DNA of 17,171 nucleotides from Candidatus Methanoplasma sp. GTDB lineage: Archaea; Thermoplasmatota; Thermoplasmata; Methanomassiliicoccales; Methanomethylophilaceae. Both the position numbers and the translations under genes were made by a program. Below the pieces are notes generated by a model. That model saw only the letters and a program-made list of their open reading frames with translations. It did no database searches and was not told where the DNA came from. Of this stretch, positions 1-7,458 are shown in pieces (within the stretch, counting starts at the first letter, position 1; the number at the start of each line of letters is the position of its first letter). The stretch lies in NCBI GenBank assembly GCA_031274665.1, contig JAISPV010000038.1:1-17171 (forward strand). Direction: 5' to 3'.

Positions 1-7
1 CAAGTGA
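1..7 (+). CDS. Last codons of an upstream gene, probably ribosomal protein uS3
   Basis: Only a lysine codon and a TGA stop (5-7) are in the window. The stop overlaps the ATG of the uL29 gene as TGATG, the coupling pattern used repeatedly in this operon. The uS3 identity rests only on the conserved archaeal order rps3-rpl29, because no diagnostic sequence is visible. Confidence 0.35.
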
Positions 8-210
8 TGGCACTGCTCAAGACAGCCGACATAAGGGAGATGAGCGCAGAGGAGCGCAACGAGAAGCTCAAAGAGCTCCGCAATGACCTCATGCACGAGA
101 GAGGAGTATCGGCGATGGGAGGGGCACCCTCCAATCCCGGTATCATCCGCGCGATAAGAACGAATATCGCCCGCATACTGACAGTTCAGAACGAGGAGGA
201 AAAGATCTGA
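7..210 (+). CDS. rpl29: Large-subunit ribosomal protein uL29
   Basis: This 67-residue protein is the usual length for archaeal uL29, a small two-helix protein beside the polypeptide exit tunnel that helps form the docking platform for SRP and other nascent-chain factors. The protein has the expected pattern: an LRxxL-type first helix (KELRNDLMHERG), a glycine- and proline-containing turn (GGAPSNPGIIR), and a second helix beginning IRAIRTNIARIL. A GTG codon lies immediately upstream at 4, but the ATG at 7 overlaps the upstream stop and is the likelier start. The stop TGA overlaps the next ATG as TGATG. Confidence 0.96.
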   Translation: MALLKTADIREMSAEERNEKLKELRNDLMHERGVSAMGGAPSNPGIIRAIRTNIARILTVQNEEEKI

Positions 211-509
211 TGGCCGAGATATGCCCGGTATGTGGATTGCCTAAAGAGCTCTGCATGTGCGAGGAGATCGCACGCGAGCAGCAGATGGTAAGAATCTCCG
301 TGGACAGCAGAAGATACGGCAAAATGGTCACGGTGATCGACGGCATCGATGAGAACGATATCGACGTCGAGGACCTGGCCAAACAACTGAAGATAAAATG
401 CGCCGCCGGAGGAGCATACAAAGACGGACGCATCGAACTTCAGGGAGATCACAAAAAGAAAGTGAAGGCCGTGTTAGAGGACATGGGATTCCGCACAGAA
501 GTGAGATAA
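210..509 (+). CDS. Translation initiation factor aIF1 (SUI1 family)
   Basis: Archaeal aIF1 binds the small subunit near the P site and enforces accurate start-codon selection. The 99-residue length is typical. The N-terminus carries four cysteines (C5, C8, C15, C17) in a CPVC...CMC arrangement resembling a small zinc knuckle, which is common in archaeal homologues. The SUI1 fold follows from about residue 26, with the basic GGAYKDGRIELQGDH segment that matches the conserved SUI1 signature. The start ATG overlaps the uL29 stop (TGATG), and the RNase P gene follows one base after the TAA stop. The position between rpl29 and rnp1 is the standard euryarchaeal one. Confidence 0.96.
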   Translation: MAEICPVCGLPKELCMCEEIAREQQMVRISVDSRRYGKMVTVIDGIDENDIDVEDLAKQLKIKCAAGGAYKDGRIELQGDHKKKVKAVLEDMGFRTEVR

Positions 510-510
510 G

Positions 511-765
511 ATGAACAGGAGCGATTTCATGAGATCAGAACTCATTGGACTGGACGTGGTAGTGCTGTCAGCCCCATACTCGGGAATTTCCGGGAAAGTG
601 GTAGACGAGACGAAGAACACGTTCACCATCTCATCGGCCGGAACTGAAAAAATGGTACCGAAACCAGGCAATGAGTTCAGGTTCATTAAAGAAGGCAAAC
701 ACACGGATATCAAAGGCACAGAGATTCAACACCGACCAGAGGACAGAATAAAGAAGGTTAGGTGA
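511..765 (+). CDS. rnp1: Ribonuclease P protein component 1 (Rpp29/Pop4)
   Basis: This 84-residue protein is the archaeal Rpp29 homologue, a protein subunit of RNase P that supports removal of the 5' leader from pre-tRNA. It has the family's opening [11 protein letters not shown], followed by the Sm-like beta-barrel pattern [17 protein letters not shown] and a basic C-terminus. The start at 511 leaves about eight residues before the ELIGL motif, as in other archaea. The internal ATG at 529 has a better Shine-Dalgarno (AGGAG at 517-521), so a slightly shorter product cannot be excluded. The TGA overlaps an in-frame GTG of the next gene. Confidence 0.95.
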   Translation: MNRSDFMRSELIGLDVVVLSAPYSGISGKVVDETKNTFTISSAGTEKMVPKPGNEFRFIKEGKHTDIKGTEIQHRPEDRIKKVR

Positions 766-770
766 TCAAT

Positions 771-1103
771 ATGACAGCAAAAGCAAGAGACATCGGAATA
801 GACGTGGCCCCACCGGCCGCTGAATGCAGCGACCCTAACTGCCCCTTCCACGGCAGCCTATCGGTCAGGGGTCAGATCATCGACGGGATCGTTGCGACCG
901 TCAGGATGAACAAGACCGTAGTAGTAGAACGCAACTACCTGAAATACCAAAAGAAATACGAAAGATACGAGAAGAGGTCCAATAGGTACGCCTCCCACGC
1001 ATCCCCATGCTTAGGCCTGAAAGTAGGCGACCGCGTGAGGATCATGGAGTGCCGCCCGATCTCTAAGACCGTGTCTTTTGTGGTCATAGAGAAAAAGGAG
1101 TGA
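771..1103 (+). CDS. rps17: Small-subunit ribosomal protein uS17
   Basis: This 110-residue protein binds 16S rRNA early in 30S assembly. It shows the archaeal/eukaryotic N-terminal signature C-x4-CPFHG (C19, C24, H27) followed by the OB-fold core beginning [27 protein letters not shown]. The ATG at 771 is chosen because GGTGA (761-765) sits six bases upstream. The GTG at 762, three codons earlier, overlaps the preceding stop and would add only three residues. The downstream uL14 gene begins seven bases after the stop. Confidence 0.97.
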   Translation: MTAKARDIGIDVAPPAAECSDPNCPFHGSLSVRGQIIDGIVATVRMNKTVVVERNYLKYQKKYERYEKRSNRYASHASPCLGLKVGDRVRIMECRPISKTVSFVVIEKKE

Positions 1104-1110
1104 ATCTGAA

Positions 1111-1509
1111 ATGAAAGGGATCTCTGGAACACAGACAAGAGGACTTCAGAACGGATCGCAACTTGACGTGATCGACAACAGCGGTGCGAAGGTCATAGAG
1201 ATAATCACCGTCCCCGGATACCACGGCGTCGCAAGGAGAGTGCCGTCGGCCGGCATCGGGGACATGGTGATAGCATCGGTAAAGAAAGGAACGCCGGCGA
1301 TGAGAAGGCAGGTCGTGTTCGCCGTGATAGTCCGTCAGAGGCGCCCCACCAGGCGTGCGGACGGCACCATGGTGTACTTCGAGGACAACGCAGCGGTGAT
1401 CGTGACAGACACAGGCGAGACCAAAGGTACGGACATAAAAGGTCCGGTGGCGAGAGAGGCGGCCGACAGGTGGCCCCGTATCGCTGCGACCGCGAACACG
1501 ATAGTGTGA
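1111..1509 (+). CDS. rpl14: Large-subunit ribosomal protein uL14
   Basis: This 132-residue protein lies at the intersubunit face and contributes to bridges with the small subunit. Diagnostic segments are GSQLDVIDNSGAKVIEII near the N-terminus, IGDMVIASVKKG in the middle, and the basic segment VVFAVIVRQRRP before the final strand. Length matches archaeal members. The start ATG is preceded by GGAG at 1097-1100, at the long end of normal spacing. The stop TGA partly overlaps the GAGGTGAG ribosome-binding site of the next gene, so termination and reinitiation are probably coupled. Confidence 0.98.
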   Translation: MKGISGTQTRGLQNGSQLDVIDNSGAKVIEIITVPGYHGVARRVPSAGIGDMVIASVKKGTPAMRRQVVFAVIVRQRRPTRRADGTMVYFEDNAAVIVTDTGETKGTDIKGPVAREAADRWPRIAATANTIV

Positions 1510-1519
1510 GGTGAGAAGA

Positions 1520-1894
1520 ATGGCAAGCAGCAAAGCAAGAGTACAGAGAAAGGTACAGGCGAACGCCCCCTTGCACGTCAAGAGGAAGATGCTGTCGGCG
1601 CACCTCAGCGACGAACTCCGCGGCAAGTACGGAGTACGCACGGCAAGGCTGTGCAAGGGAGACACGGTGGCGGTCATCCGCGGCGACGAGGATGTCCGCG
1701 GAACGGAGGGGAAGGTCTTGGAGGTCTTCACCAACACCGGCCGCGTGTCCGTTGACGGAGTAACGATAAACCAGGCGGACGGGACCGCGACAGTGCGCCC
1801 GGTACACGCATCCAACCTGATCATAACCAAGCTCAACACGGAGGATCAGTGGAGGATCGATTCACTCTCAAGAAAAAAGGAGGCTGAAGAATGA
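1520..1894 (+). CDS. rpl24: Large-subunit ribosomal protein uL24
   Basis: This 124-residue protein is an early assembly factor of the 50S subunit. The archaeal N-terminal extension (SSKARVQRKVQANAPLH) precedes the KOW motif around residues 44-70 (LCKGDTVAVIRGDEDVRGTEGKV). The start at 1520 is preferred over the in-frame GTG at 1511, because the strong Shine-Dalgarno GAGGTGAG (1508-1515) spans that GTG and is well placed for 1520. The stop overlaps the eS4 start as ATGA. Confidence 0.97.
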   Translation: MASSKARVQRKVQANAPLHVKRKMLSAHLSDELRGKYGVRTARLCKGDTVAVIRGDEDVRGTEGKVLEVFTNTGRVSVDGVTINQADGTATVRPVHASNLIITKLNTEDQWRIDSLSRKKEAEE

Positions 1895-2598
1895 GCGACC
1901 ATATGAAAAGATTAGCCGCACCCCGGACATGGCCTCTGAAAAGAAAGGTGGCCGTCTGGGCGACCAAACAGTCACCCGGAGCGCACTCGCTCGAAAGCAG
2001 TATGCCTGCAGTGATGGTGCTCAGGGACATGATGGGGGTCTGCGATACGGCAAGAGAGGCAAAGAGGATAATCGGGAACCGCGAACTGTTCGTTGACGGA
2101 GTGGCCGTCAAGAACCCGAAGGCCCCGATAGGCATCATGGACACCGTATCGGTGCCGAAGATGAAACTCAACTACCGCATGCTCCTGACCGACAAGGGAA
2201 AGCTGGCGCTCGTTCCGATAACCGAGGACGAGACGAAATGGAAACTCTGCAGGATCGAGGGTAAGACCAAGGTCGGCGGGGGAAGGATCCAGCTGAACCT
2301 CAGCGGGGGAAGGAACATCGTCCTTGACAAGAATATGTACAGATCGGGCGACACACTGAAGATCGACGTCGCGGACCAAAAGGTCCTCGAAAGCTACCCG
2401 CTGGCAGACGGCGCATCCGCGCTTATCATAGACGGGGCGCTTGCAGGAAAGGTCGAGACCATCGCAGGATACGTGGTCGTGAAAGGTCCGTCTGACAACA
2501 TCATAAAGTTCAAGAGCGGGATAGAGACCGTCAAAAGGAACGTGTTCATAGTCGGCTCGTCGAAGCCGGAGATCAAACTGCCGGGGGCGTCCGAATGA
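1891..2598 (+). CDS. rps4e: Small-subunit ribosomal protein eS4
   Basis: This 235-residue protein is found in archaea and eukaryotes but not bacteria, so it is direct evidence for the domain of life. The conserved N-terminus HMKRLAAPRTWPLKRK is followed by an S4-type RNA-binding segment (AKRIIGNRELFVDGVAVKN) at about residues 50-70. The central beta domain (KTKVGGGRIQLNLSGGRNI) and a C-terminal KOW-like domain (about 175-220) follow. Its ATG overlaps the uL24 stop, and its own stop overlaps the uL5 ATG, both as ATGA. Confidence 0.97.
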   Translation: MSDHMKRLAAPRTWPLKRKVAVWATKQSPGAHSLESSMPAVMVLRDMMGVCDTAREAKRIIGNRELFVDGVAVKNPKAPIGIMDTVSVPKMKLNYRMLLTDKGKLALVPITEDETKWKLCRIEGKTKVGGGRIQLNLSGGRNIVLDKNMYRSGDTLKIDVADQKVLESYPLADGASALIIDGALAGKVETIAGYVVVKGPSDNIIKFKSGIETVKRNVFIVGSSKPEIKLPGASE

Positions 2599-3104
2599 AC
2601 CAGATGAGACAGATCCGCGTGGAGAAGGTGACCGTCAACATCGGCGTCGGAGAGGCCGGAGAAAGGCTCGTCAAAGCGCAGAAGGTCCTGGAGATGGTCA
2701 CCGGCCAGAAGTCGGTGCAGACGATATCCAAGAACGTGAACAGAGACCTCGGGATACGCGTGGGCATGCCGCTCGGGTGCAAAGTGACCCTCAGAGGCGA
2801 TTCGGCGGAGGAGTTCCTTCAGAGATCGCTTCCCATCAGGGAGAGGAAGATCTATGCATATTCTTTTGACAAAGAAGGGAACATGTCATTCGGGATATCC
2901 GATTATACGGATTTCGAGGGAATGAAGTACGACCCGGAGATAGGGATATTCGGCATGGATATCAACGTCGTCCTGAGAAGGGCCGGGAACAGGATCACGC
3001 AGAGGGCGCTTGTCAGGAGAAAGATACCGAAGGGCCACCGCGTCGACCGCGACGAGGCGATCCAGTACATGAAAGAGAATTACGAGATAGAGGTGGTAGA
3101 GTGA
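2595..3104 (+). CDS. rpl5: Large-subunit ribosomal protein uL5
   Basis: This 169-residue protein binds 5S rRNA in the central protuberance together with uL18. Recognisable segments are [22 protein letters not shown] at the N-terminus, the region [25 protein letters not shown] (given in parts: GQKSVQ, then [18 protein letters not shown]), and the C-terminal [13 protein letters not shown]. The start overlaps the eS4 stop (ATGA). The stop overlaps the GTG start of the uS14 gene as GTGA (3101-3104). Confidence 0.97.
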   Translation: MNQMRQIRVEKVTVNIGVGEAGERLVKAQKVLEMVTGQKSVQTISKNVNRDLGIRVGMPLGCKVTLRGDSAEEFLQRSLPIRERKIYAYSFDKEGNMSFGISDYTDFEGMKYDPEIGIFGMDINVVLRRAGNRITQRALVRRKIPKGHRVDRDEAIQYMKENYEIEVVE

Positions 3105-3247
3105 AACCAAAGAAGCAGTTCGGCAGGATAGTCGGATGCACCCGCTGCGGACGCAGACGGGGGATCATAAGGAGATACGGAATGCACCTCTGCCGCCAAT
3201 GTTTCAGGGACATGGCCCCGGAACTGGGATTCAAGAAATATTCGTGA
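3101..3247 (+). CDS. rps14: Small-subunit ribosomal protein uS14, zinc-binding form
   Basis: This short gene of 48 codons plus stop begins with GTG. The product starts [20 protein letters not shown] and ends KKYS. It has the zinc-ribbon cysteines C13, C16, C31 and C34 in CxxC...CxxC form, as in archaeal and zinc-type bacterial uS14. Its basic composition and position between uL5 and uS8 match every archaeal spc operon. The GTG is supported by GAGGTGGT (3090-3097) a few bases upstream and by the GTGA overlap with the uL5 stop. The stop TGA is part of the Shine-Dalgarno of the uS8 gene. Confidence 0.97.
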   Translation: MKPKKQFGRIVGCTRCGRRRGIIRRYGMHLCRQCFRDMAPELGFKKYS

Positions 3248-3256
3248 GGGAGAAAA

Positions 3257-3646
3257 ATGCAGAGCGATCCACTTAACGACGCGATGTGCGTCATGAAGAA
3301 TGCAGCAACCAATGGAAAGAGCGAATGCATGATACAGCCGTCCTCAAAACTTATAGGCCGCGTGCTGAAGGTCATGCAGGACCACGGATATATCAACCAG
3401 TTCGAGTACATAGAAGACGGTAAGGCAGGCAAATTCCGTGTGATGATGGAAGGAGCCATAAACAACTGCGGTGTGATAAAGCCGAGGTATTCGGTCAAAG
3501 CGAGCGAGATAGAGAAGTTCGAGGCAAGGTATCTGCCTGCCCAGGACTTCGGTGTTCTCATCCTGACCACCACGGCCGGAGTGATCACGCAGGACCGCGC
3601 CAAAGAACTTGGCATAGGCGGAAAATTGTTAGCATACATATACTGA
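3257..3646 (+). CDS. rps8: Small-subunit ribosomal protein uS8
   Basis: This 129-residue protein is a primary binder of 16S rRNA helix 21. It opens with DPLNDAMCVMKNA, the family's classic N-terminus, has the archaeal segment LKVMQDHGYINQFEYIEDGKAG (within residues 34-56), and closes with the loop LILTTTAGVITQDRAKELGIGGKLLAYIY. The start ATG follows TGAGGGAG (3245-3252) at good spacing. In bacteria uS8 represses its own operon by binding mRNA, but no comparable hairpin was identified here by eye. Confidence 0.98.
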   Translation: MQSDPLNDAMCVMKNAATNGKSECMIQPSSKLIGRVLKVMQDHGYINQFEYIEDGKAGKFRVMMEGAINNCGVIKPRYSVKASEIEKFEARYLPAQDFGVLILTTTAGVITQDRAKELGIGGKLLAYIY

Positions 3647-3655
3647 GGAATATAG

Positions 3656-4207
3656 ATGACAATAGCAGGGAAAATCGAAAGCACCATCGCCATCCCCGGT
3701 GGGGTGACCGTCTCTATGAGCGGAAACACCGTGAAGGTCAAAGGACCGAGGGGTGAATTGAGCAGAAACTTTGTGTACCCCCGCGTTAGTATTGCCATCG
3801 GAGAAGGAGTAGTCAGCGTAAGCAGCGAATACCCGAGGACAAAGGACAAGGCAATGGTCGGAACATTCGTGGCCCATATCAAGAATATGATCAAAGGTGT
3901 CACGATCGGTTTCACATACACCCTTAAAATAGTGTTCTCACACTTCCCGATGAAAGTAGCAGTGAAGGATAACCGCGTGGAGATCAACAACTACATGGGA
4001 GGCCATGCCCCCAGATACGCCGACATCGTGGGCGGATGCAAGGTCAAGGTCAGCGGCGCGGACATAACTGTGGAAGGGAACAGCATCGAAGGATGCGGAC
4101 AGACCGCAGCCAACATCGAGAAGGCGACGTCCAGGCTCGGGTTCGACAAGAGGATCTTCCAGGACGGGATATATATCGTCCACAAATCACACAAGGTGAA
4201 AGAATGA
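3656..4207 (+). CDS. rpl6: Large-subunit ribosomal protein uL6
   Basis: This 183-residue protein sits near the factor-binding site of the large subunit. Two tandem repeats of the uL6 fold are visible: the first starts with the IPGGVTVSMSGNTVKVKGPRG pattern (about residues 13-33), and the second spans residues 98-175 and includes VEINNYMGGH and VKVSGADITVEGNSIEGCGQ. The C-terminus RIFQDGIYIVHKSH is the archaeal form. The upstream stop plus following bases (TGAGGA, 3644-3649) serve as ribosome-binding site. The stop overlaps the eL32 ATG as ATGA. Confidence 0.98.
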   Translation: MTIAGKIESTIAIPGGVTVSMSGNTVKVKGPRGELSRNFVYPRVSIAIGEGVVSVSSEYPRTKDKAMVGTFVAHIKNMIKGVTIGFTYTLKIVFSHFPMKVAVKDNRVEINNYMGGHAPRYADIVGGCKVKVSGADITVEGNSIEGCGQTAANIEKATSRLGFDKRIFQDGIYIVHKSHKVKE

Positions 4208-4905
4208 GCATAAAGACACTGACAGACCTGCCGGGACTCAAAGAAGCGAACATCCCGGAATTGGAACAGATCGGGATATCATCCGTGTCGGAGCTCAGGG
4301 ATGCCGTCTTCGACGGGGCCAAGGCAAAAGAGATAATAAAGAACCTGTCGGGAGTGGGGCCGAAAACAGTCGAGAACTGGAAGGCGCTGCTTCAGGAGGA
4401 GACCAAAGAGCAAAAGGCCGCCGAGCCTCCCTCCAAAGGGAAGGTCGAGATAGTCGAAGAGGAGAAGGCTGAAGCGGAGATCGTCGAGAGCGGAGGGTAC
4501 GTCGTAAAGGCAAAGCCCGAGCTCACTGACGAGACCGCGGACGCGCTCGCCGTCAGGGCGATGATCTCCGGCCGCAGACCCGCTTTCAAAAGACAGGAGT
4601 GGTTCAGATACTCAAAACTCGGAGAGAAATGGAGGAAACCGAAAGGTATACACTCCAAGATGAAGAGGCGTCTGAAGAGACGCCCCCCGATGGTCGACAT
4701 CGGATTCAGGGGCCCGACAACGGTCAGAGGCCTCCATCCCTCCGGATTCGAGGAAGTGCTCGTCCACAACGTGGACGGGCTTGAGAACATCGACCCGAAG
4801 GTGCAGGCGGTGCGCATTGGCGGTACCGTAGGCACCAAGAAAAGGATCGCGATAGAGGACAGGGCCGCGGAACTCGGCATCAGGGTCCTCAACAGGATGG
4901 TGTGA
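4204..4905 (+). CDS. rpl32e: Large-subunit ribosomal protein eL32 with an N-terminal helix-hairpin-helix extension
   Basis: The 233-residue product is longer than the eL32 core. Residues 1-61 look like a helix-hairpin-helix unit (LTDLPGLKEANIPELEQIG and LSGVGPKTVENW), similar to the helical repeats of RNA polymerase alpha C-terminal or RadA-type domains. An acidic Glu/Ala/Lys-rich linker spans residues 62-98. The eL32 core follows from about 118 (RRPAFKRQEWFRY, then GIHSKMKRRLKRRPPMVDIG and GLHPSGFEEVLVHN). N-terminal extensions of this kind are known in other euryarchaeal eL32. The start is the ATG overlapping the uL6 stop; a longer open frame upstream lies inside uL6 and is not coding. Confidence 0.96.
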   Translation: MSIKTLTDLPGLKEANIPELEQIGISSVSELRDAVFDGAKAKEIIKNLSGVGPKTVENWKALLQEETKEQKAAEPPSKGKVEIVEEEKAEAEIVESGGYVVKAKPELTDETADALAVRAMISGRRPAFKRQEWFRYSKLGEKWRKPKGIHSKMKRRLKRRPPMVDIGFRGPTTVRGLHPSGFEEVLVHNVDGLENIDPKVQAVRIGGTVGTKKRIAIEDRAAELGIRVLNRMV

Positions 4906-4907
4906 AC

Positions 4908-5366
4908 ATGGATCTCAGAAACCAGAGAAGAATGGCGTCCGAGGTCCTCAAATGCGGTACGAACAGGGTCTGGATGAACCCCGACAACCTCGAGGACATC
5001 GAGGACTGCATCACCCGCTCCGACATCCGCGGGGCGATCGATTCGGGATTGATAAAGGCGAAACCCAAGCAGGGCTCGTCCAAAGGAAGAATAAGATATG
5101 CAGCCAACCAGAAGGCAAGCGGAAAGAGGAAGGGCCCCGGCAGCAGGAAGGGAACAGCAAACGCACGCGTCCCGGACAAACGCAGGTGGATAGCGACAAT
5201 CAGGCCCATCCGCGACGAGCTGAAGATCTTGAGGGCGGAAGGGAAGATAACCCCGTCCGTCTACAGGCTCTACTACAGGAGAGCCAAAGGAGGGGTATAC
5301 AAATCCCGCAGGAATCTTAAACAGCACATGGTCGCCGCAGGCCACCTGAAAGAGGAGGAGATCTGA
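4908..5366 (+). CDS. rpl19e: Large-subunit ribosomal protein eL19
   Basis: This 152-residue archaeal/eukaryotic protein contributes to intersubunit bridges on the 50S. The N-terminus MDLRNQRRMASEVLKCGTNR is almost the family consensus and fixes the start at the ATG at 4908, although an in-frame GTG at 4902 overlaps the eL32 stop. A glycine-, lysine- and arginine-rich segment (ASGKRKGPGSRKGTANAR) about halfway is the extended RNA-contacting loop. A helical C-terminus follows (PSVYRLYYRRAKGG...NLKQHM). The stop overlaps the uL18 start as TGATG, preceded by the strong Shine-Dalgarno GAGGAGGAG. Confidence 0.97.
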   Translation: MDLRNQRRMASEVLKCGTNRVWMNPDNLEDIEDCITRSDIRGAIDSGLIKAKPKQGSSKGRIRYAANQKASGKRKGPGSRKGTANARVPDKRRWIATIRPIRDELKILRAEGKITPSVYRLYYRRAKGGVYKSRRNLKQHMVAAGHLKEEEI

Positions 5367-5866
5367 TGGCAACAGGACCGAGATATAAAGTTGCGTTCCG
5401 AAGAAGAAGAGAATACCGTACCGACTATTACGCCAGGAAGAAGCTCCTGAGGAGCGGCGAGCCCAGGGCAGTGGTAAGAAGGTCTAATAAGAACGTTACC
5501 GTCCAATTCGTCGATTTCGACATGGGCGGAGATATTGTGAGAGTAGCGGCGACGACCCGGGAATTACGCAAGATGGGATGGGAGTATTCGTGCTCCTCGA
5601 TCCCGGCGGCGTACCTCGTCGGGTTCCTCGCAGGCAAGAGAGCATTGAAGAACGGCATAGAGTATGCCGTCCTGGATATCGGCATGCAGAACCCGAAGCA
5701 CGGCGGAGTGCTGTTCGCAGCGGTGAAAGGCATGTCCGACGCCGGACTGGAGATCCCCCACAGCGAGGACGTCGTTCCCGCCGGGGACAGGATCAAAGGC
5801 AAGCACATCGACGGCGGCATAGAGGCCGCGTTGAGCGGCATGAAGAAGAAGATGGAGGCTGAGTAA
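5366..5866 (+). CDS. rpl18: Large-subunit ribosomal protein uL18
   Basis: This 166-residue protein binds 5S rRNA with uL5. The N-terminus GPRYKVAFRRRREYRTDYYARKKLL (in parts: GPRYKVAFRRRREYRTDYY) is the archaeal/eukaryotic signature. It is followed by RAVVRRSNKNVTVQFVDFD and the conserved AAYLVGFLAGKRAL and HGGVLFAAVKGMSDAGLEIPH segments. The ATG overlaps the eL19 stop. The TAA stop is one base ahead of the uS5 ATG. Confidence 0.98.
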   Translation: MATGPRYKVAFRRRREYRTDYYARKKLLRSGEPRAVVRRSNKNVTVQFVDFDMGGDIVRVAATTRELRKMGWEYSCSSIPAAYLVGFLAGKRALKNGIEYAVLDIGMQNPKHGGVLFAAVKGMSDAGLEIPHSEDVVPAGDRIKGKHIDGGIEAALSGMKKKMEAE

Positions 5867-5867
5867 G

Positions 5868-6545
5868 ATGGATTGGATCCCGAAGACAAGACTGGGACAG
5901 ATGGTCCTCAACGGCGAGATCACAACCATGAGCGGCGCATTGGAATCAAGGCTGCCTCTCCGCGAGGCGGAGATAGTGGACATACTCCTGCCGGACCTCA
6001 AGGATGAAGTGATAGATCTGAACATGGTCCAGAGAATGACCGACTCCGGAAGGAGGGTAAGGTTCGCGGTGACATGCATCGTCGGCAACGGCGACGGATT
6101 CATCGGAATAGGAAGGGCCAAAGGAAAAGAGGTCGGGCCGTCGATAAAGAAAGCGATCGACAATGCGAAACTCAACATCATCGAAGTGAAGAGAGGATGC
6201 GGATCGTGGGAGTGCGGATGCGGCAAGCCTCACACCCTTCCGTTCGAGGTGATCGGGCGCACCGGATCGGTGACGGTATATCTGAAACCCGCACCCCGCG
6301 GCATATCGCTCGCGGTGGGAGACGTGGCAAAGAGCCTCCTGCCCCTTGCCGGCGTGAACGACGCCTGGGGATTCGCAACGGGCAACACCAAAACAAAGGT
6401 GAACTACGCCATGGCGACATTCGAGGCGCTGAAGATGACCGCCCGCATGAGGGTCACCGAGGAACAGGCTCAGAGGCTGAAGATCGTTCCCGGCCCGGTA
6501 GGCATCAAGATATCCGAGACCAACGTCAACGCAGGGGAGGAATGA
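5868..6545 (+). CDS. rps5: Small-subunit ribosomal protein uS5
   Basis: The 225-residue length is typical of archaea. uS5 contacts the mRNA entry channel and affects decoding accuracy. The N-terminal archaeal region (WIPKTRLGQMVLNGEIT) is followed by the double-stranded-RNA-binding-like fold at residues 50-113 (VRFAVTCIVGNGDGFIGIGRAKGKE in parts). The archaeal insert CGSWECGCGKPH at 111-122 contains C111, C116, C118 and H122, which could hold a metal. The C-terminal S5 domain (VTVYLKPAPRGISLAVG...GVNDAWG) completes it. Translation probably uses GGAGG at 5854-5858. Confidence 0.98.
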   Translation: MDWIPKTRLGQMVLNGEITTMSGALESRLPLREAEIVDILLPDLKDEVIDLNMVQRMTDSGRRVRFAVTCIVGNGDGFIGIGRAKGKEVGPSIKKAIDNAKLNIIEVKRGCGSWECGCGKPHTLPFEVIGRTGSVTVYLKPAPRGISLAVGDVAKSLLPLAGVNDAWGFATGNTKTKVNYAMATFEALKMTARMRVTEEQAQRLKIVPGPVGIKISETNVNAGEE

Positions 6546-6547
6546 GG

Positions 6548-7012
6548 ATGGCATATGCTGTGATACGCGTCCGCGGACAGGCGGACGTCAACAAGGACAT
6601 AAGGTACACAATGGGGCTGCTGGGTCTTACCAGGGTCAACCACTGCGTCATACTCCCCGAGAATCCTTCCATAAAGGGAATGCTGCAAATGGTGAAGGAC
6701 TACTGCACATGGGGCGAGATCGATGCGGAGACACTTTCCGCGATGATAAAGACCCGCGGAAAGATAATCGGCGACAAGGACATAACCGAAGAATACCTGA
6801 AAGAAAAGACGGGCTTCGGAAGCGTCGAGGAACTCGCCGAAGCGATGATCGAGAACGATTACAGGATGAGGGACATGGAGGACGCAAAACCGGTCTTCCG
6901 TCTGCATCCCCCGATAAAGGGCTACGAGGGCAACAAACGTTCATACAAGAACGGGGGCGCGCTCGGGTACAGGGGGAAAGAGATCAACGACCTCATCAAC
7001 AGGATGCTGTGA
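6548..7012 (+). CDS. rpl30: Large-subunit ribosomal protein uL30
   Basis: This 154-residue protein is the long archaeal/eukaryotic form. The ferredoxin-like core appears in MAYAVIRVRGQADVNKDI and GLLGLTRVNHCVILPENP, and the archaeal C-terminal extension ends in the conserved FRLHPPIKGYEGNKRSYKNGG-type stretch (FRLHPPIKGY, residues about 117-126). Two ATGs compete: 6542 overlaps the uS5 stop as ATGA but is one base from the Shine-Dalgarno GGAGG (6536-6540), while 6548 has seven bases of spacing and starts exactly at the conserved MAYAVIRVRG. The second is preferred. Confidence 0.96.
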   Translation: MAYAVIRVRGQADVNKDIRYTMGLLGLTRVNHCVILPENPSIKGMLQMVKDYCTWGEIDAETLSAMIKTRGKIIGDKDITEEYLKEKTGFGSVEELAEAMIENDYRMRDMEDAKPVFRLHPPIKGYEGNKRSYKNGGALGYRGKEINDLINRML

Positions 7013-7022
7013 GGTGGAGACA

Positions 7023-7445
7023 ATGCCAAGCAGAACAAGGAAGATGAGAGGATCAAGGACCCACGGACGTGGGAAGAAAGCAGGCCGCGGAGCAGGACTC
7101 ATCGGCGGGCGCGGACAGGCGGGTCTTTCAAAGACCGGTAAGATGTACATGCTCAGGTACGACAGGGACCACTTCGGAAGACACGGGTTCAAGAGACCTC
7201 AGTGCGTTGTGCGGGCGAACAGCTCCATCAACGTCAGCGAGCTCGCGGAACAGATGGAGCGCTTCGTTTCAATGGGGTTCGCTGCCAAGGAGGGGGATAT
7301 GTATAATATCAACCTTACCAATGCAGGTATCGACAAGCTGCTCGGGAACGGAAACATAGGCATATCTGTCAAAGTGACCGTATCTCAAGTTTCCGCCAAA
7401 GCCCGCGAAAAAATAGAGGCGTCCGGCGGAAGCATAGCAGAGTAA
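7023..7445 (+). CDS. rpl15: Large-subunit ribosomal protein uL15
   Basis: This 140-residue protein is a late assembly component of the 50S interior. The glycine- and arginine-rich N-terminus (RKMRGSRTHGRGKKAGRG, then GLIGGRGQAGLSKTGK) threads through rRNA in known structures and is unmistakable. The globular C-terminal half carries INLTNAGIDKLLGNGNI and VSVKV-type strands (ISVKVTVSQVSAKAREKI). The ATG at 7023 is favoured over the GTG at 7014, because GAGGTGGAG (7011-7019) is the ribosome-binding site. The secY gene follows after 13 bases. Confidence 0.97.
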   Translation: MPSRTRKMRGSRTHGRGKKAGRGAGLIGGRGQAGLSKTGKMYMLRYDRDHFGRHGFKRPQCVVRANSSINVSELAEQMERFVSMGFAAKEGDMYNINLTNAGIDKLLGNGNIGISVKVTVSQVSAKAREKIEASGGSIAE

Positions 7446-7458
7446 CAACGAGGAGAAG

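Noticed and set aside
210-260. Cysteine cluster at the aIF1 N-terminus as a novel domain
   Set aside because: The CPVCG...CMC arrangement is common in archaeal aIF1 proteins.
1084-1839. Long open frame of about 250 codons on the minus strand across uL14 and uL24
   Set aside because: It is antisense to two certain ribosomal genes and its predicted product is arginine- and histidine-rich with no family features.
3013-3990. Minus-strand frame of 325 codons across uS14, uS8 and uL6
   Set aside because: It is antisense to three well-supported genes; the hydrophobic-looking product is a by-product of their codon pattern.
4036-4203. Upstream open extension of the eL32 frame inside uL6
   Set aside because: The residues are arginine- and glutamine-rich shadow sequence; the ATGA-overlapping ATG at 4204 begins a sensible helix-hairpin-helix segment.
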